Below, in pieces: positions 32,358 to 43,995 of a stretch of DNA of 64,000 nucleotides (position 1 is its first letter; each line of letters opens with the position of its first letter). The DNA is taken from contig JARZZO010000016.1 of the NCBI GenBank assembly GCA_030544215.1, forward strand, positions 40,942,001-41,006,000, given 5' to 3'. The position numbers were made by a program, and so were the translations under genes. Below the pieces are notes generated by a model. The model saw only the letters and a program-made list of their open reading frames with translations, made no database searches and was not told the DNA's origin. This stretch comes from Zantedeschia hybrid cultivar. Lineage: Eukaryota; Streptophyta; Magnoliopsida; Alismatales; Araceae.

Positions 32358-34611
32358 TGATAAAGTGTTAAATTGATCATTTAAAGGTAATCAAACGCAT
32401 CATACTCATGTTTTTATCTGTAAAATAGCATGAAATGATAGATAATTGCGTGCCAAGTCTAACGGTACCAATTTCGTCAAATTCTGACTTAAAAACATCG
32501 TCATTTCATGTGATTAATGGAGTATAGCGTATTTGCGGTTTTTCGACAAAACCGTGACGAATTAAATAAATATAATGATATTTTTTTGATAATGTGCTAA
32601 TTTATATTTATTTTATGTGAATAGGATATGCCGATGATGCAGTGTAGCTGGTGGAGTTTCCGAAAATTTGGGGGAGGTCTAGGATTCGAATTTCGATAAA
32701 TTCGATGTTATTTTGTCCAAAAGATTAAAACATGGGTAAAAATGTCATTTGAGGCCCTAGTGTAGGGCCAGCCGCGTTCCTAAAGTCTAGTTTCTTTTTT
32801 AAAAAAAAAAGATCCTCTAATTCCTTCTTTCTCTAGAGTTTCCCAAAACCCTCTATTTCCTTCTCTCCAATTTCCCAACCACATCCCTTCCTTTCTTTGT
32901 TTTAAAACCCTCTCTATCTTTTTAAAGGAACCTCTCCAAATCCGAATCGTCCTCCTTCTCCAAGCTTCTCCCACACGCTCTCTCTCTCTCTTCTATCCCA
33001 TATATTCCAACCTCCACAGCCACCTCCCCCTCTCGGCTATTCTTTCTCTCGATTCTCTCTCTGCTCTTTCTCCTACGGTTTCTTCTTTGTCCCAGCACCT
33101 CTCTCCTTCACCCGCCTTCTCTCTCTCGTTTGTTTTCACAGCAGCCTCTCTCCCTTATTCTTTCTCAACCCCACAGCCTCCACAGTTCCTCTCTCGGTCT
33201 CTCTCTCTCCCCCTCCACAGATATCCCTCTCCCGGTCTCTCTTTCTTTCCCACGCAATCTTCTCCCTCTTCTCGGTTTCTCTCGTCCTCCCTCTCTGTTT
33301 CTCTCGGTCTCTCTTTTCCTCCACCAGTCTCCACCGGCGCACCAACATGCAAACAAGCTTCTCCTTCGGCAACCGCTGAAGCACGCACCAGCAAGCCTAG
33401 CCGGTCTCCACGTTGAAGCTTGAACCTGCCGGCCAGCTGCTCTCCCATGCACGTTCCCGCCGGCCTCCATCCACGCATGCAAGCATCCACGCTGCGGTGA
33501 GGTTTACCAGCCGGCTGCACCTCCACGTCCGCCTGAAGCCACCGACGACCTGCAGCACCAGTAGAAGCTCCACGCGTTGGCGGCAAGCTCCCCCACGCGC
33601 CTGAGGTTGCCAGCCGTCCAAGCACCGAAGCCCTTCTCCACGTGCATGCATGCCCGGCCAAGCAAGTTCCTCCACCGTCCAGCTTCACAGCACTTGAAGC
33701 CAGCACCAGCAGCTCCTGCAAACGCGGCAACCCCCCAGCTTCTTCCAGCACCTCCTGTGGTGAAGCCCACGCCGCACCTGCACGGCAAGCTCCAGCAGCC
33801 CCCGCATGCGAACCACCTCCACGCGCCGACAGCAGCAACATCCACACGGCAAGCCTGCACCAACCGAGCTCCACGCAGCAGCCATCAAGCTTCCTCCTGC
33901 CAGCAGCAGCTCCAGCAGCCGGCCTTTCCTAGCGCCCTCCACCACCGAAGATCCTCCTTCCATGCATGCCGGCCAGCTGCGGTGAAGCCCTCCACGTGAG
34001 CCTGAAGCCTGCATGCACAGCCACGTGCATAGCCAGCAAGCTCCAGCATCTCTGCATGCACCTCCAATAGCCAGCAGCCATCAAGAACCAGCCCCCACAG
34101 ATTGTTCTTTCTCTCCCCCATTAGTGTAGAATTAGTTTAATTATTTAGGATTAGTTAGCTATTATTTGATATTTTGTTTATTTAGTTTAAGGATATTAAA
34201 TCATAAAATTTTGCACAATTTGTTTCATGATTTTTTAGATAATGAATGTTTTGCACATAGTTGAGTCACGGTGTCTTCGTTATAATTTTTTTTAGTTGTG
34301 CTTATTTTTTTATATATGTGTTTGTATTTAATTTCTGAAAAAAAAGGGGGATTTGTTTAATTTAAGTAACTATATTTTTTTGGTAACATTAGTTAATTGC
34401 GTTCTAGTTTAAATAAGTAATTAGTTACTCAAATTCTCATCTATTTTTAAATTAACTAAATTCCAAAGTTTTCAAAATTAAAATTTTATCTCCCTGTGGA
34501 TCGACTCGGACTCACCATTATTAATTTTCAAAAGTTGAATTTAAATGAGCCGAATAAATTTAGATTGAACGTTCTCATGAGTGTTTAACGACGCACAATT
34601 TGGAACGATCA
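32358..34611 (+). repeat. Athila A 3' LTR, 2254 bp
   Basis: Same ends as the 5' LTR and followed by the CCCCC duplication. Small differences and short indels are scattered along it, including loss of the TATATTTAAA box and of a few CT repeats. Confidence 0.92.
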
Positions 34612-34616
34612 CCCCC

Positions 34617-34841
34617 ACTTCCAGAATCTTTGGGTGATATCTTCTTTACTCTTTGGCTTGCAAAGCCATTCAGCTTCCACCTCAGAGGGAAGGGATTTCT
34701 CCTAATGTGGATACCTCCAAATATTGTCCTTATCACAGAGCTCCTGGGCATGTCATTCACAATTGCTTTACATTTAGAGATTGGGTTTATGACATGAACG
34801 ATGAGGGGCGTATTAATTGGGAATTGTTGTCTCTAATTTGA
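34617..34841 (+). pseudogene. gag: E6 gag, second part with zinc motif
   Basis: This continues the gene after Athila A. It encodes PLPESLGDIFFTL, a one-frame shift, then CPYHRAPGHVIHNC. That is a C-x2-H-x4-H-x4-C knuckle-like motif, matching the damaged copy in E4. The segment ends at a stop at 34839-34841. The motif is expected to bind element RNA. Confidence 0.82.
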
Positions 34842-36817
34842 AAGGAAGGAATCGGGACCTTGGCATAGTTCAGAACCCTCTCCTAGATCATCAAAAGGTA
34901 ACAGACCCATCTACGTCAGGACATGAACAAGAAGAGAAAGTCAACACCTTCACAGTTGGCCAAAAATCTCGAGTAATCCGAAGAGAACAATTTTAGGGGT
35001 ATGAAGGAGGACCACTAGTCCAGGAATATGGGGAACATGAAGAAGATCATTATGAAAAGATGGAAATGAGTGTGGGAGTTATCAAGGAAGTAGGAAGGCC
35101 TTTGGTGCTCCTCTGGCCTAAGAAAGAACATGTTCCAACCACACCATCAGGTCATGATCCTTCACTGAATTTCTTGACTCAAACCACATCCTCACTCATG
35201 ACTCCTAATCACTCCCGTCCACTTCAATTGATCACACCAAGTCCTAAAGAAGTCAGTACTCCCATTGAAAACACCATGAATATTTCACTCAAGAATAGGA
35301 TAATCCCACGACCTTCCAGGATGCCTGAGACTCAAGAGGAGTCCAACACTCAATCAAGCTCCACGTCTACAGAATATGACATTCTCCAACATCTTGAGAA
35401 GACCCCATCAAGGATCTCTATTTTGGAGTTAATCAAAAGATCTCCCTCACACCAGGAAACACTTCTCAAATTCTTCCAAAAGGTCATAGTAAGTGAAGAT
35501 CTTCTTGCTAATGATGTCTCCCATGCTATTCTTTCTGTCACTCAGGGGCAACCAATGATCACTTTCTCCAATGAAGATTTGGCTGCTCCTGAACACCGCT
35601 CTTTACCCTTACTACTTACCATCACACTAAATGGGGTGAAGGTAGACTCTACTCTGATTGACACTGGGGCATCCATCAATGTGTGCCCGATGAAGACATT
35701 GACGCAAATTGGAATAAAGGAAGAAGAGTTGGTAAGAGTTGCAACCACTATTTCAGCTTATGACAACTCCAAACGGACTTCCCCTAGAAAAATCATTCTC
35801 CAAGTAGGAGTTGGGCCGATAATCATGCCTTCAGAGTTCTTCATTTTAGATGTTGAGCCAACCTACAAGTTAATTCTGGGAAGACCTTGGATAGAGCAGA
35901 CTGTGGGAATCCCATCTACAGCACATCAATGTTACAAATTCCCATTTAAAGGAAAAATAGTGAAGATCAAAACCACCCCTATAGTGGAAATGTTGGAGAC
36001 AATAACCACAGAACAAATCCCCCCCATGACTATCATTGAGAGGAGAAATGAAGAAACTCTGTCCACAATCAATTCGGCCCAGTTTGAAAAAGAAGTTGGG
36101 ACATCTATTGCTTCATTACCACTCAGAAATGAGACTAAAGTGGACAGGGAAAGAAAGGGTTGGCAAATGATGATAAAGATGGGATATTATCCGGGAAAAG
36201 GATTAGGAAAGGAAGAGCAAGGAATGAGACAACCCATCGAGGATGAAGAAAATTTCAATGGAGCAAGATTGGGGTATCTTCACAGAGATAAATATTGGCA
36301 ACTCTTGGATTGGATGCTCTGGGAACACTTTACCTCAGGGGCCACTGGATTTCAAGAGGAAGAGAATATGATATATCAGGTGAGGGACAATCCATCTGAT
36401 GAGAGTGACAAAGAAGAAGTGGAAGAAGAACTAGGACTCCAGGCATTATTCTGTCTACAGATTCTAGAGGAAGGGTCTCCCTTACAGCTAGGAATAGGAA
36501 TATTCTTAGTCCATCAGCATCATAGTCCCCTCACTTTCATTCCATTCTTGCACCCTCCAGTCCCTACACTCATCACTCTTCCAATACTAGAATCTCCCCA
36601 ACATTGTTTCTCATTCATCACTTCTGATCATGAAAAAAAAACACCCATTTTAAAAGGAGAGAATGCCAAATCACTCTGGAAGAACCTTCATACTGGGAGA
36701 ATGAATGTACAGAGAGAGAGCTTCCTTGTTCAAGGGACCTCTCTTTCCCATCAGCTGAATTCATCAATCATCCACCCGCTTGTACATAGTAATTTAGGAA
36801 TAGGAATAGGGATATGA
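34842..36817 (+). pseudogene. pol: E6 protease with G-patch
   Basis: A long frame (methionine at 35060, open upstream from about 34999) encodes a linker with TEYDILQHLEKTPSRISILE. A retropepsin follows with STLIDTGASINVCP (about 35650-35690) and YKLILGRPWIEQ. After it comes GWQMMIKMGYYPGKGLGKEE (about 36160-36220), a G-patch-like motif with the expected glycines. G-patches bind nucleic acid and follow protease in some retroviruses. The frame stops at 36815-36817. The downstream linker is variable and acidic. Confidence 0.82.
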
Positions 36818-38005
36818 ATATGTTCAGAAGGTACCTCTTCAGGTCCACACCACAGGAAAAGGAAAGGAAGAGAAGTTCCTAGACGCTTTGTTTTAGAGTT
36901 GGCACATAGATGTGGAAGTTTAATCCAAGAGTCCGCTTTCTCACAAGAAGATTGCATCAATATAATTGAAAATGAGAAAGCCACAGAATGTTTGGAATCT
37001 GATGGACTTGGGGTGTATCTGTTAGAAGTAGGAGAAATTAATGAGCAAGAAGAATATGAGGATGAAGAGGATTCGATAACTCCTTATGTGAGTGGGACAA
37101 AGAGATTTGATGAGCCAACAGCTGCAGTTGATGAGCCAACCAAGGAAGTTAATCTTGGCACAGAGTAAGATCCTAAGATAATCCTTATTAGTGCAAATTT
37201 GAGTGCCAAAGAAGAAGTTGGGGTAATAACTGTGTTAAAGGAATATCAAGATGGTTTCGCTTGGTCTTATGAAGATATGCTAGGACTAGATACGTCCTTA
37301 GTGGAGCACCGGCTAGTCCTAAAATCTGATGCTAAGCCTGTTAAACAAAAATTAAGAAGACTCCATCCAAAATTGGCTCTGAAATTCAAAGAGGAAGTTG
37401 ATAAACTCCACAAAGCAAAATTCATCAGAGTTGTTCTCTATCCTCAGTGGGTAGCAAACATCGTCCCAGTGATGAAAACGGATGGTAGGGTCAGGGTGTG
37501 CATAGATTTTAGAGATTTGAACCAAGCCTGTCCCAAGGATGATTTCCCACTCCCACACATAGATGTCCTGATAGATAATACCGCGAGCTACGAGATGCTT
37601 TCATTTATGGATGGCTTTTCATGATACAACCAGATCAGATTAGCTGAGGAAGATCAAGAGAAGACATCTTTCACCACCCTATGGGGAACTCATTGTTATG
37701 TCGTAATGCCTTTTGGGTTGAAGAACGCAGGAGCAACATATCAAAGGGTTATGATGGCCATTTTTCACGACATGATGCATGTGGATATGGAGGTGTATGT
37801 AGATGATGTCTTGATAAAATCAAGGACTCGAGAAGATCACTCTAAAATCTTGAGAAAGGTCTTGCAAAGGTCAAGGGAACACTAACTGAAAATGAATCCT
37901 AAGAAATGTGTGTTCGAAGTATCATCGGGAAAGCTATTAGGATTCATTGTAAGCAAGAGAGGAATAGAGATAGATCCTAACAAGACCAAAGCCATTTCTG
38001 AAATG
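36818..38005 (+). pseudogene. pol: E6 reverse transcriptase, N-terminal and palm
   Basis: The same frame as the protease continues through stops at 36815, 37166, 37622 and 37883. Motifs are IPVMKTDGRVRV-like VPVMKTDGRVRVCIDFRDLN, CPKDDFPLPHID, MPFGLKNAGATYQR and the catalytic YVDD at 37796-37807, followed by LLGFIVSKRGIEIDPNK. The gene is cut after 38010 by the solo Tekay LTR, with CCACC duplicated at 38006-38010 and 48824-48828. Confidence 0.9.
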
Positions 38006-38180
38006 CCACCTGTAAGGATCGAGACTTTCGGATCCGATTTTCGGGTCGGACCCTGTAGTTTTAGCCCTAGTGGGGGGGGGGGGCGGAGGTTCTGTAAGGA
38101 CTGAGGTTTCGGGTTCGGTTTTCGGTTCGATTTCGGGCCGGATCCCCGGGGTCGGACCTTGTGGGGTCTGGAGAATTTCC

Positions 38181-38500
38181 TCTGAATGGCGTCGGAGGAT
38201 CTCGACGCCTTTCAAACGGCGTCTGGATAGGTGGACGCCATTTAGGCGAATTTCTGTTGTGCCACGTGGGTGCCACGTGGGGGGGGGGGGTTTCGGGCCG
38301 CGAGAGTACGGCCCCTGTCTTGTCATCTGAACGGCGTCCATGATGGACGACGCGATTCAGACTGCCACCCTGCGATGTCAGTGTACGGTGCCTGACATGT
38401 CAGCTGAACGGCGTCCATGGTGGTCGACGCGTTTCAGACAGCTGTCAGTACGGCACGTCCTGTCATCTGATAGGCGTCCGTCTTGCTCGACGCGTTTTAG
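38181..38500. repeat. Class I hairpins, first cluster of E8 5' LTR
   Basis: Five palindromes at 38181-38216, 38210-38246, 38326-38361, 38402-38437 and 38466-38500. An example is 38326-38361, with arms TCTGAACGGCGTCC and ACGACGCGATTCAGA. The first two share an arm and lie 29 bp apart. Confidence 0.88.
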
Positions 38501-39049
38501 GTAGTTTCTGATGACCCCCGCGAGCCCTCCTTTCTTTCCCTCATTTCTCACCTCTCACTCTCTCTCCTCTCCCTCTCCGCCTCCTCCGACCCCCTCTCTT
38601 CCCCTTTCCTTTCCTCTTCTTCCTCTTCCACCACTCCAACGCCTCCCTACCTCTCACCTCTGCCACCACCACTTCCTTCGCGACGTTCCATTCTCCGGAC
38701 GGCGGCCGACGTCCCGGCGGAGTGGCGACGTTCTCGGGGGTACCGGCGACGGTCTGCGGCGCGGCGGTTGGGCGACACGGAGCCAGGAGGAGTTCAAGTA
38801 TCCGGTAGGGGGACGAACCTTGTATGTGTTGCTCGTGCTTTCCTAGGGGTGGTTCGATGTGTTTTGGGCTAGATTGAGCATGTTTAGGGGGTGTTCTTGT
38901 GGGCTTGGTCGCGTTTGTGAATGTGGTTTTGTAGCATGTTGTGGTGGATCTACTTCTCTTCCTCCCCCTTTACGTTTTGGGGCTTTTTCGGGGTATTTTG
39001 GGTTAAGGGAGAAACCCTCGGTTCGAACCAGAGAACCAGGTTTCTGGCG

Positions 39050-39529
39050 CTAAACGGCGTCGTGCCTGGTCGACGCCTTTTAGAAGGACGTCGGGACAGT
39101 ACGACGCGTTTTAGCGCAGAAACCTCCCCTGTTTGAGGTTTGTCAGGCTAGGGTTCTGACGCTAAATGACGTCATGGGTGGTCGACGCCTTTTAGAAGGA
39201 CGTCGAGCCACCATGACGCCATTTAGGCAGGAAATTACCCCGACTGAGGGTCCGTCAGCTCGGGATTCTGGGACTAAAAGACGTCATGGTCGGGCGACGC
39301 GATTCGAATGGCGTCGGGCGACCATGACGCCTTTTAAGGCAGAAATCCCCTGGGTACTGTTTTCCCGAAATTCTAGATTTATCTGTTGAATGGCGTCGAA
39401 GGATGTCGACGCGTTTTTAAAAGGCGACCGCTGGTGTCGACGCCTTTTAGGCCAGATTTCCGTGGCCTCTGTTTTATGAACCAGTTTAGGGAGCTTGAAT
39501 GGCGTCGGCCTTGGGCGACGCGATTCAAG
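39050..39529. repeat. Class I hairpins, second cluster of E8 5' LTR
   Basis: Nine palindromes, mostly in overlapping pairs with a pitch of 28-31 bp: 39050-39083 and 39081-39114; 39162-39194 and 39191-39226; 39273-39306 and 39302-39337; 39387-39420 and 39415-39450; and a single at 39494-39529. Pairs recur every 107-114 bp. Outer arms vary together, for example CTAAA with TTTAG and CTTGAAT with ATTCAAG. Confidence 0.9.
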
Positions 39530-39964
39530 ACAGAACAACACTAATTCATGCCAGTAAAATGTATTCATACTGCTAGATAGTTGGTTAGTGCATGCTTTAG
39601 TATACATGGATTCTTCATGATCAGATGGCACTGCGTTGTGTGTAGTGCGATCGCGGGCTTTTCACGTGACCGGATCGTACCGTGCCGGATTTTGGTGTTT
39701 TGAGTTACTGTGGACCTGGAGTGACATTGTAGCGCTTTATCACCCTGTGCTGGTGGGGGCGTGAGCACAGCGCCGGTGGGGGCGTGGGCGGGGTGACGCC
39801 TAGTGAGAGAGGGTCACCTGGTGAACCCCGGGGTCAGCTAGTACCGGTGTCGGAGTGGTACATTCGGAGAGTCACTCGTGCTGAGGGAAGGAGTAACCAC
39901 CTGAGCCTATTTGGCCGGAGTAGCTAGCGTGCTATCCGAGGGGTTACTGTTTGGTCTCAGCGGG

Positions 39965-40060
39965 TCGGTGTTTCCTACTTGTGCTTGTGTGGACGGTGTT
40001 TTCCCACTTACGGCTGTGTGGTTGGTGTTTCCCACTTGTGGAGGAGTGGTTGACGTGTTT
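39965..40060 (+). repeat. Short degenerate tandem repeats in E8 LTR
   Basis: GGTGTTTCCYACTTGTG-like units recur three times (near 39968, 39998 and 40025), separated by GGACGG and GTGTGG. The same region is present in the 3' LTR and in the old solo LTR. Confidence 0.6.
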
Positions 40061-40634
40061 TGCCGACACGGGAGTTGTAGGCTCCCTGATAGTATGACTA
40101 TAGAATTATGCATGTTACATTCCGAAGGCACTTGGTTCATATCGAGGTTTTAGGAGTAGTGTGTGACAGTCTTACTTGCCCTTTTACCTGTATCTTTGTT
40201 ACTGCACTTGTGGGTGTGTGTGTGGGAGGCAGGGGATCGGATGATCCCTACTGAGCCCAATTTTGGTGTGGCTCACTCCCTGCGTTTTCAGGTGTAGACC
40301 CTGTGGCGTGTGGCGGCGCGTGGCGTTCTCCTTGGTGTGCGGACCAGCAGCTATCTCAGTTCCCGGGATATGCCCCGATGTTGTTGTACTTTATTTCTGC
40401 CTGTACTTAATTAAATTGTTGGACATGTAATTATTGTTGGACTGTGTACGGACATTGTTACTTTACTTCCTGCGCACTGTACCCCTTGTAGTCCGTATGG
40501 ATGTTATATTTAATCTTGTTTAACGCTTACTCCTCCAGATGTGCGAATAAGATCCTGGTACGAACCTACAGTTAATGGGCCGACATCCATTTAGTGACCG
40601 GGTCTCCGGTCATAGGATGGCGGGTCATTACAGT

Positions 40635-40646
40635 TGGTATCAGAGC
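40635..40646 (+). other. E8 primer-binding site, initiator tRNA-Met
   Basis: TGGTATCAGAGC lies two bases after the LTR end. Confidence 0.9.
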
Positions 40647-40783
40647 ATAGTCTGGTCGAGTAAGTGGTAAACTGGGTTAGATATCATAGTCCAACAATAA
40701 GTACGAGTCTGTACAGGCGATGGCTACTGGTGTAGAGTGATAGGTTTTGACGTGTTTGTGTCAATTTTCGTGTTCGTGAGGTA

Positions 40784-41827
40784 GTGATGGCGCCGAGGAA
40801 GAGAGTTTCGTTGGCTCGTGGTTCGAGATCAGACGATGGTAGTTCGGGGGCAGAAGGGCATAATGTGGATCGTTTCGTGGAGGCTATGATTGGAGCTATG
40901 GGTAGATACCAACAGGGAGACGGTAGCGAGGGATCCAATTCCCGAGGTGACCAGTTTACGGTGTTAGAGCGATTTTTGAGGTGGGAGACCCCTTCTTTCA
41001 CAGGTCGACCAGTCTCAGACGAGGCAGCTCGTTGGATTAAGGAGATGGAGAAGGCGTTTGACGTTCTTGAATGTGCTGAGAATGACAAGACCTTGTTGGC
41101 AACCTATTTGTTGAAGGATAATGCATATGAATGGTGGGTTACCCTCAAGACAAGGATGTTTGCAAATAAATCTTTGAGAGAGATCCCTTGGGAGGCATTT
41201 GTGAGAGAGTTTAGTGGCCAGTACTTTCCGAGGCACGTCCAGGAGGCCAAGGAAAGAGAGTTTATGGAATTGGTGCAGAATGACATGTCAGTTCTAGACT
41301 ATCATGCAAGGTTTGTGGCTCTTGGAGGATTCGTTCCACACTTATCTGAGTAGGAGAGATATAGAACTGAGAGATTTGTAAATGGACTCCGATATGATTT
41401 AAGGACAATGGTGGCACCTCAGGGTTGTAGAGATCTGGCGTCAGCGGTTCGATGCGCGGCAGCGGTGGAGACTCAATTTCAGCAAATGGCGAAAGAGTTG
41501 GAGCGATCGGTACGAGGGAAGCAGCAAGGCAAGAGCAAGTCAACGGTCCCTTCGTCAGGCGGTTCGAGTTCCTTTGAGTTCGGGTCCCAAGGAACGTCAC
41601 GTGATGAAGATGAGGACGGTTCGGCCCAACAAATGCAGACTGAGGCTAGCAGGCAGCAGGGAAAGAGTCACGATGCGGCAGATTATTGTCCCCGTTGTAG
41701 TAGGTATCACGGCAACCGGATGTGTCCATTGGTTGCTGGTAGCTGTTTTGGCTGTGGCAGGAGAGGACATCTCGCGAGGAACTGTCCTCAGAAGAATAAG
41801 ACGAGTCAGGGGCCGAGTGGTCAGTAG
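40784..41827 (+). pseudogene. gag: E8 gag, nearly intact
   Basis: The start is at 40784 (MMAPRKRVSLARGSRSDDG) or one codon later. The core includes TPSFTGRPVSDEAARWIKEM, LLATYLLKDNAYEWWVTLK and FVREFSGQYFPRHVQEAKE. A CCHC knuckle, CFGCGRRGHLARNC, lies near 41742-41786 and is preceded by a second Cys/His group (CPRCSRYHGNRMC). The only break is a TAG at 41351-41353. The frame is the same on both sides and ends at 41827. Length without the stop is about 347 residues. This is in sharp contrast with pol in the same element. Confidence 0.88.
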
Positions 41828-43982
41828 GAGCCCAGTACCTTGTGTAGTGTTGTGTGTCCTTCTTGTGGAGATCCGAGGTGCGGGGTTAGATGAACACTCT
41901 TATCTTGTCTTATGAGGTAGTGGTTGTGAACTCTTGTGGCACTCTTTATATATTTTGGGTCGTGGTGGTGATTTGGTATTGTAATATGTGCTTTGTAAGG
42001 TTATTATATAATGATGTTGGCATGTCAATTTTGGTGGAATCATGGCACATAATTAGTTTAATATTGATTTGATTGATGGATTGTGCGTGGGGAGCCCATG
42101 TAAGGGTGTGATCGTTGAGGGCGTTAGCAGGATTTTACCGATGGTTGGTCCAGGAGTTTTCTTCGATAGCAACCCCTCTTATTGAGGATGACGCATAGGG
42201 GAGTTCGTCTCATGTGGATCGAGGTGTGTGAGCGGAGTTTCATTAAGTTGAAGACTCGCCTCAATTGGGCTCCAGTGTTGGTACTTTTATCAGGTTCCGG
42301 TGGGTTCGTGGGGTATTTAGTAGCATCACATCAAGGTTTGGGGGCATTTCTGATGCGACTTGATAAGATTGTGGCCTATAGGTAGTTGAAGAAGTTGAGG
42401 AGAACTTTCCATCTATGACTTAGAGTTGGCAGCTGTGGCGTTTGCACCACAGACCTAGAGGCATTGTTTGTATGGGGATTATTTGAGCAATTGTGGAATC
42501 TCCCTTTCGGATTCCACGTGAGGCTGATGGAGTCAGATTGGCCAGCAGTGGACCATACCGTAATTAAGACTTAGAGAATAGATGCAGAGTTACCGCAGAT
42601 TATCCAGAGTTCAGAGGTGGAATTGTGGGGTAGTAGTACAGTCAGGTTAGAGGTAGACGTTGTGATTTGACCGTGAAGGACGTGCGCGGGTGTCCCTTTT
42701 TGAGACACACTGTTCTAGAATAAATGATGCTTCCCGGATCGAGTAAGGCGTATCATTGTTGAGGTGGCCTAGTGAGAAGGAGGACAGAGGTGATTCTGTG
42801 ATTGAATGTTTGAATTGTTGGCAGGTTATGGTAGAATATCAGAGTGGCGCAGCGGTAGCGTGGTTGCAGTCCTTGCCGATCCCGGTGTGGAGACGGGAGC
42901 TTGCGACTTGAGGCATGTATTAGGATTGTTTTATTCCCTGGTAGAGGGAGCGTGAGCTGGATTACCATTGAACTACTGACTACGTCAGCACACTTCCTGG
43001 CTATCAGGAAGGACTGGTCAGTCGGTAGGTTGGCTGAGTTGTTTGTAAGTCGGATCGTCTCTTTCTGCTCGATGTGTCCTTATCCATCGTGTCGGATCGG
43101 GCTTTAAGATTTACTTCTTAATTGTGGGGAGAGTCTTTGGAAGACTTTGAGTACGCGGTTAGCCTTCAGCCCGGCCTATCGTCCCGAGGCTGATGGGCGG
43201 TCAGAAAGGGACCATTCGGATTTTAGAGGTTTTGTTCGTGGCATGTTGCCTAGACTGAGGAGGTTCTTGGGAGCAGCATTGGTTTTCCGTGGGGTCTTGT
43301 GTACCATAGCAGTTACCACTCTAGCCTTGGCTTGGCGCCTTGTGAGGCATTGGTCAGATAGCTGTGTCGATCCCTTGTGATCTAATCTAAGATTGGCAAG
43401 AGTTAGTTAGCAGAATCAGGGTTGGTATAGCAGGGTGCTTGGGTTGCCAGAGTTGTGCTATCATCGGTGAGAGACCGATTGAGTTTGAAATTGGAGACCT
43501 CATATTTTTCCAAGTCTCGCCCTCCATGGGTGTGAGGAGATTTGAGAAGCAGGGTAAGCTGAGTCCGTGCCGTACTGAGCCTCTTCCCGTTCTTGCTCGA
43601 GTTGAGGAAGATTACCAGCCAGCCTTACCGTTCCGTCTTGCGGGTGTTCTCGATGTGTTTCGAGTTCCGTTGCAGAAGAGCGTTCCGGATTCGCCCCAGG
43701 TGTTGGAACTTTCAGGACTTGAGGTCGATGAGGACTTGTCCTTTCCTGAGTGTCTAGTGCATTTTGAGAATCACTAGTGACAGGTCCTTCGGAACAAGGT
43801 TGCATCTGTGGACTGAGTATTTTGACAGTATCGCTCCGGGAGCGAGGCGACCTGGGGGCGTGTGATTGAGATGTTGGGTAGCAGTTCCTTATCCTTTTTG
43901 GTAAGTTCCCATGCGAGTTGGTAGTAGAGGCGTTTTCACCCTCGTTACTGGTAGCAGGCAATTTCGGGGACGAAATTCTTTT
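41828..43982 (+). pseudogene. pol: E8 pol, scrambled remnants
   Basis: No protease and no reverse transcriptase catalytic motif can be found. Pieces seen are a thumb and RNase H fragment near 42117-42480 (ERSFIKLKTRLNWAPVLVL, LSGSGGFVGYLVAS). An internal deletion then joins to the linker before integrase (42490-42720). Integrase pieces lie at 42960-43380 (TSAHFLAIRKDWSVGRLAEL, LAFSPAYRPEADGRSE) and a C-terminal piece at 43520-43777 (KQGKLSPCRTEPLPV, LEVDEDLSFPE). Stops and frame changes are frequent. Comparison with E5 shows the same order with large gaps. Confidence 0.85.
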
Positions 43983-43995
43983 AAGGGGGGGAGAA
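43983..43995 (+). other. E8 polypurine tract
   Basis: AAGGGGGGGAGAA lies directly before the 3' LTR start TGTAAGGA. Confidence 0.9.

Larger units (their letters stand above)
22381..34611 (+). mobile_element. Athila A, complete element
   Basis: LTRs are 22381-24649 and 32358-34611. The primer site is of the tRNA-Asp type and the polypurine tract ends at 32357. It sits in the E6 gag with CCCCC at 22376-22380 and 34612-34616. The coding order is gag, protease, reverse transcriptase, RNase H, integrase. There is no envelope-like frame after pol. The LTRs differ at many sites (over 15 in the first 400 bases by eye), so it is older than Athila B and E8. Pol is broken by stops and one frameshift. 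Confidence 0.93.
38093..40632 (+). repeat. E8 5' LTR, 2540 bp
   Basis: It begins TGTAAGGACTGAGG and ends GCGGGTCATTACA. Its order is hairpin cluster (38181-38500), CT-rich block (38517-38650), GC-rich block, second hairpin cluster (39050-39529), then a G/T-rich region with short repeats. No clear TATA box is seen. Confidence 0.92.

Noticed and set aside
38071..38083. Runs of 11-14 G (also 38280-38290 and 44182-44194) as possible quadruplex elements
   Set aside because: Single long G-runs, length differs between the two E8 LTRs and may be sequencing or slippage variation; nothing else supports a function.
40121..40632. Possible host gene promoter and exon in the G/T-rich end of the E8 LTR
   Set aside because: The same sequence is present in the 3' LTR and the older solo LTR, so it belongs to the element.
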